This document shows positions 60,508 to 64,000 of a stretch of DNA of 64,000 nt, in pieces (within the stretch, counting starts at the first letter, position 1; every line of letters begins with the position of its first letter). The notes beneath the pieces were generated by a model. The model searched no databases, was not told the origin of the DNA, and worked only from the letters and a program-made list of their open reading frames with translations. The DNA comes from Gottschalkia acidurici 9a. Its GTDB lineage: Bacteria; Bacillota; Clostridia; Tissierellales; Gottschalkiaceae. Position numbers and translations under genes: made by a program. Location of the stretch: positions 310,001 to 374,000 of the forward strand of contig NC_018664.1 of assembly GCF_000299355.1 (NCBI RefSeq), written 5' to 3'.

Positions 60508-61872
60508 ATGGATCTAATAAAAAAAGACAAAACATTTTATAAAGCTATGTTTTCTATAGCGATACCTGTAACTATTCAAAATTTAATTTCATCATCACTA
60601 AATATGGTAGACACACTCATGGTTACTAAATTAGGATCAACAAATGTAGCAGCGGTGGGACAAGCTAATCAAGTGTTTTTTCTACTTACATTACTCTTAT
60701 TTGGAATAAGCAGTGGGGCGTCTATATTTATAGCACAGTTCTGGGGTAAAAGAGATAGAATAAATATTAGAAGAGTATTAGGTTTAGCAATTATTTTAGG
60801 AGTATCATTAAGTCTAATATTTACTTTTGCAGCTCTACTTTTTTCGAAACAGATAATGAGAATTTTAATAAATGACGCAGAAGTTATAGCACTTGGTTCT
60901 AAATATTTGAAGATAGTTTGTATAAGTTATATATTTACAGCTATAACTTATGCATATAGTGGTGCCTGTAGAAGTGTACGACAAGCAAAGTTACCTATGC
61001 TTATAAGTTTCATCTCTATACTATTAAATACGTTACTAAATTATACTTTTATATTTGGTAACTTTGGATTTAAGGCAATGGGAATAGAAGGAGCAGCTAT
61101 AGCAACAGTAATAGCTAGAATGATAGAATCTTTTCTAATAGTATCAATAATATATAGAGATGAAGGAAATGTACTAAAAGCAAAGATAAGAGAACTTACA
61201 GATATATCATCAAATTTTGTAAAAAAGTTTATCCATACAACACTGCCAGTTATAATGAATGAAGGAATGTGGTCGCTAGGAGTAGTAATGTACTCTATTG
61301 CTTATGCATCTGGAGGAAAAGAAGCTACGGCAGCAGTTCAAGTAGCTATCACTATACAAAATATATTTATGGTACTTTCACTGGGATTAGCAAGTGCATG
61401 TGCTACAATGATAGGTAATAAAATTGGATCAGGTGAAGAAGAGGAAGGAATACTATATGCGAAGAAGTTTTGTGTTATAGGTGCAATTGCCGGAATATGT
61501 TTAGGATTAATTTTATATCTTTCATCTCCGTATATACTGAAGATATTTAGTAGTACATCTCCTCAACTTTATGAAACTAGTAAAAAGGTTCTTGCAGTCA
61601 TATCAGTCTTTATACCTTGTAAGCTATTCACTACTGTTATGATAGTAGGAGTATTTAGAGGTGGTGGAGATACTAAGTATTCTATGATGCTTGAAGTAGG
61701 ATGTGTATGGTTAATAGGAGTACCATTTGCATTTATAGGTGCACTAGTATTTAAGCTACCTGTATATTGGGTTGTGGCTTGTGCATATACTGAAGAAATA
61801 ATAAAGACATTATTAGGAATGCCAAGATTAATATCTAAGAAGTGGGTTAAAAATATAGTTGAAGATATATAG
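60508..61872 (+). CDS. MATE-family efflux transporter (copy 2)
   Basis: 454 residues, about 12 membrane segments in two MatE repeats (IPVTIQNLISSSLNMVDTLMV and LPVIMNEGMWSLGVVMYS). Multidrug or metabolite export. ACGGAGGAG precedes the ATG. Not a recent duplicate of the copy at 49981. Confidence 0.93.
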   Translation: MDLIKKDKTFYKAMFSIAIPVTIQNLISSSLNMVDTLMVTKLGSTNVAAVGQANQVFFLLTLLLFGISSGASIFIAQFWGKRDRINIRRVLGLAIILGVSLSLIFTFAALLFSKQIMRILINDAEVIALGSKYLKIVCISYIFTAITYAYSGACRSVRQAKLPMLISFISILLNTLLNYTFIFGNFGFKAMGIEGAAIATVIARMIESFLIVSIIYRDEGNVLKAKIRELTDISSNFVKKFIHTTLPVIMNEGMWSLGVVMYSIAYASGGKEATAAVQVAITIQNIFMVLSLGLASACATMIGNKIGSGEEEEGILYAKKFCVIGAIAGICLGLILYLSSPYILKIFSSTSPQLYETSKKVLAVISVFIPCKLFTTVMIVGVFRGGGDTKYSMMLEVGCVWLIGVPFAFIGALVFKLPVYWVVACAYTEEIIKTLLGMPRLISKKWVKNIVEDI

Positions 61873-61977
61873 GGAAATATGCAAATAAATTTTGTCGCAT
61901 TTCCTGGGAAATTAAAATATGTTGAGATAAATTAATATTTAAACTTAATTTATCTCAATATAAAGGAGGATAAGAAA

Positions 61978-63756
61978 TTGAAAGTAAATGAAAAAATAAC
62001 ATCACTTAGAAAGCTGATGAAAGAAAAAAATTTAGATGCATACATAATACCAACCTCTGATCCACATCAAAGTGAATATGTTCCAGACTATTGGAAAGGG
62101 AGAGAATGGATTTCTGGATTTACAGGCTCAGCTGGAACTGTAGTTGTAACTATGAAAGAAAGTGGACTATGGACAGATGGTAGATATTTTATACAAGCTG
62201 AGAAAGAGTTAAAGAGTAGTGAAATAAAACTATATAAAATGGGTCAAGATAAAGTTCCAAGTATCAATAAATATCTAGAAGATCAGCTGGAATCTTCATC
62301 ATGCGTAGGATTTGATGGAAAATTATTTTCATATGATCAGGTAAAGAATATGAAGAAGACTTTCAAAAAGAAAAATATAAAAATAAACTCAAGCTATGAT
62401 TTAATTGGAGAACTATGGGGTGAGAGACCTCAACTACCTAATGAAAAGATATTTACACATGATGTAAAATACTCAGGAAAAAGCGTAAAGGAAAAATTAG
62501 AAGTAGTAAGAAAAAAAATGAAGGAAAAAAATGCAGATTTTTATGTGCTAAGTTCACTAGACGATATAGCTTGGCTTTTTAATATAAGAGGTAGAGATAT
62601 ACCTTGTAATCCTATAGCTATATCCTATACTTTAGTATCTACCAATAATGCCACATTGTTTATAGACGATACAAAGCTTACGTCTAGTGTTAAAGAATAT
62701 TTATGTAAAAATGGAGTAGAAATAAAAGAATATAGTGATATAAAAACTGTTATGGAAAAGCTAGATTGGAAGTCAAATATATATCTGGATTCTTCTAAAA
62801 CGAGTGTATGGCTTCATGACAGTATTCCTTCAACATGTGAAAAAATATATGGAAAAGATATAGTAATGAATTTAAAGGCTATAAAAAATGACATAGAAAT
62901 AGAGAATTTTAAAAAATGCCAAATAAGAGATGGTGTAGCTATGGTTAAATTTCTTTGTTGGCTAGATAAAAATATAGGAAAAGAGAAGATAACAGAATTA
63001 TCTGTAAGTGAAAAGTTAGAAGAATTCAGAAGACTAGGTGAAAATTATATAGAACCAAGTTTTGAGACTATATCTGGATATAAAGATCATGGAGCAATAG
63101 TCCATTATAGTGCGAGTGAAGATAGTCAATACATATTAAAAAATGAAGGGATGCTCCTGCTAGATTCAGGAGGACAATATCTAGATGGAACTACTGATAT
63201 AACAAGAACTATAGTCTTAGGTAAGGTGACAGAAGAAGAAAAGAGAGACTTTACATTAGTTCTGAAAGGAAATATTTCATTAAGTAAAGCTAAATTTTTA
63301 TATGGAACAACAGGCTCAAGATTAGACATATTAGCAAGACTTCCTTTATGGGAACAGGGTCTAGATTTTAAACATGGCACAGGACATGGTGTAGGTTATC
63401 TGTTAGGAGTACATGAAGGTCCACAGAGGATTTCATATGCACATAATGACATTAAACTTGAACCAGGAATGCTTATTACTAACGAACCAGGACTATACAA
63501 AGAAAATAAGCATGGTATAAGAACCGAAAATATTTTGTTAGTTACAGAAGATAAAAAAACTGAGTTCGGAAAGTTTATGAAGTTTGAAGTTACTACATTT
63601 TGTCCTATAGATTTAAATGGAGTATCTGTAGAACTACTTACTGAAGAAGAAAAAAGATGGTTAAATGAATATCATAAAGATGTATATGAGAAGCTATCAG
63701 TTTATTTAAATGAAGAAGAAAAAGAGTGGTTAAAAATAAGTACTAGGGAAGTTTAA
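61978..63756 (+). CDS. Xaa-Pro aminopeptidase (M24B, three-domain type)
   Basis: 592 residues, the three-domain form similar to eukaryotic aminopeptidase P1: two creatinase-like N-terminal domains (LWTDGRYF near 62-69) and a C-terminal pita-bread domain. Metal ligands are visible: Asp in LLDSGGQY and TDITRT, His in HGTGHGVG, Glu in NEPGLY and RTENIL. It removes the first residue from X-Pro peptides, fitting peptide uptake through Opp. The start is TTG at 61978 behind AAAGGAGG. Confidence 0.94.
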   Translation: MKVNEKITSLRKLMKEKNLDAYIIPTSDPHQSEYVPDYWKGREWISGFTGSAGTVVVTMKESGLWTDGRYFIQAEKELKSSEIKLYKMGQDKVPSINKYLEDQLESSSCVGFDGKLFSYDQVKNMKKTFKKKNIKINSSYDLIGELWGERPQLPNEKIFTHDVKYSGKSVKEKLEVVRKKMKEKNADFYVLSSLDDIAWLFNIRGRDIPCNPIAISYTLVSTNNATLFIDDTKLTSSVKEYLCKNGVEIKEYSDIKTVMEKLDWKSNIYLDSSKTSVWLHDSIPSTCEKIYGKDIVMNLKAIKNDIEIENFKKCQIRDGVAMVKFLCWLDKNIGKEKITELSVSEKLEEFRRLGENYIEPSFETISGYKDHGAIVHYSASEDSQYILKNEGMLLLDSGGQYLDGTTDITRTIVLGKVTEEEKRDFTLVLKGNISLSKAKFLYGTTGSRLDILARLPLWEQGLDFKHGTGHGVGYLLGVHEGPQRISYAHNDIKLEPGMLITNEPGLYKENKHGIRTENILLVTEDKKTEFGKFMKFEVTTFCPIDLNGVSVELLTEEEKRWLNEYHKDVYEKLSVYLNEEEKEWLKISTREV

Positions 63757-63781
63757 TCATTTATATATTTTTATTTAAAAC

Positions 63782-63832
63782 AAAAGTCATAAGATAAAGG
63801 CAATAAGTCTAAGTCTTATGACTTTTATTTTT
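63782..63832 (+). terminator. Terminator after the aminopeptidase gene
   Basis: AAAAGTCATAAGA (63782-63794) pairs with TCTTATGACTTTT (63814-63826), then a T-rich run. Confidence 0.88.
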
Positions 63833-63976
63833 TAAAACTTAAAGATTAATCTAGATTGATATAAAAGTATATCTAGAGTATCAAAGCAAAGTTAATATTA
63901 AAGAATAGGGAATATAAGTCGATAATATGGTTAATTGTACAAAATATAGGAGAATAGCTTATAGGGGGATAGCTTT

Positions 63977-64000
63977 ATGGATATTAAACTAAACGAGAAT
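63977..64000 (+). CDS. Start of a gene cut by the window edge
   Basis: ATG at 63977 with AGGGGG (63963-63968) at a suitable distance begins MDIKLNEN, then the window ends. The product cannot be recognised from eight residues. Confidence 0.55.

Overview
The window is AT-rich DNA with dense Shine-Dalgarno-led genes, CIRCE-controlled chaperonin genes, an LPXTG adhesin with sortase, Spo0E and GerM sporulation proteins and AT-rich codon use. It is chromosomal DNA of a low-GC, Gram-positive, spore-forming clostridium. A stand-alone formimidoyltransferase followed by formate-tetrahydrofolate ligase suggests an amino-acid or purine fermenter (Tissierellales/Gottschalkia-like). That placement is inference; no 16S rRNA is present.

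Layout. 1-3.1 kb: 3' part of a five-domain Cna-B/SpaA-type LPKTG adhesin and a sortase. 3.3-8.6 kb: groES-groEL, a GMP synthase lacking the glutaminase domain, purH. 8.8-13.9 kb: chemoreceptor, formimidoyltransferase, fhs. 13.9-21.5 kb: TrpR-like regulator, APH-like protein, then a TolC-family/MFP/RND efflux operon with its TetR regulator and a palindromic operator. 21.5-22.5 kb (minus): short YidC-like insertase and a small membrane protein. 22.7-31.3 kb: pcrA (with an intein), ligA, gatC, gatA, gatB. 31.6-37.2 kb: oppBCDFA. 37.2-40.1 kb: Cys-rich small protein, ART-like protein, methyltransferase, AIR-synthase-like protein. 40.2-45.2 kb: cell-wall amidase, then gerM-rph-rdgB-phosphodiesterase, the same order as in Bacillus subtilis. 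45.3-45.8 kb: tRNAs His, Lys, Leu, Arg. 45.8-49.9 kb: flavin-binding protein divergent from a MocR regulator, two alkylation-repair genes, Spo0E-like. 50-54.8 kb: MATE pump, a tandemly duplicated DUF2935 gene with a captured fragment of the neighbouring EamA transporter gene, the EamA gene itself. 54.9-58.5 kb: a second tRNA-Leu, tig, clpP, clpX. 58.5-63.8 kb: LysM protein, CAP-domain protein, second MATE pump, aminopeptidase P; a further gene starts at the right edge.

How the genes fit. Fhs makes 10-formyl-THF, the formimidoyltransferase feeds formimino groups into the same folate pool, and PurH consumes formyl-THF. Two enzymes that usually take ammonia from glutamine look altered: GMP synthase has no glutaminase domain, and GatA lacks the glycine/serine-rich loop that carries the cis-Ser of the amidase triad. 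In a cell that makes much ammonia these could be ammonia-dependent versions; this is the most unusual theme in the window.

Other notable points: PcrA carries a 362-residue intein with a GIY-YIG-like insert. Three genes (rdgB, tig, EamA) carry apparent one-base indels in A/T runs near their 3' ends, which could be sequence errors, slippage sites or real lesions. A tandem duplication of about 1.36 kb is visible at base level.
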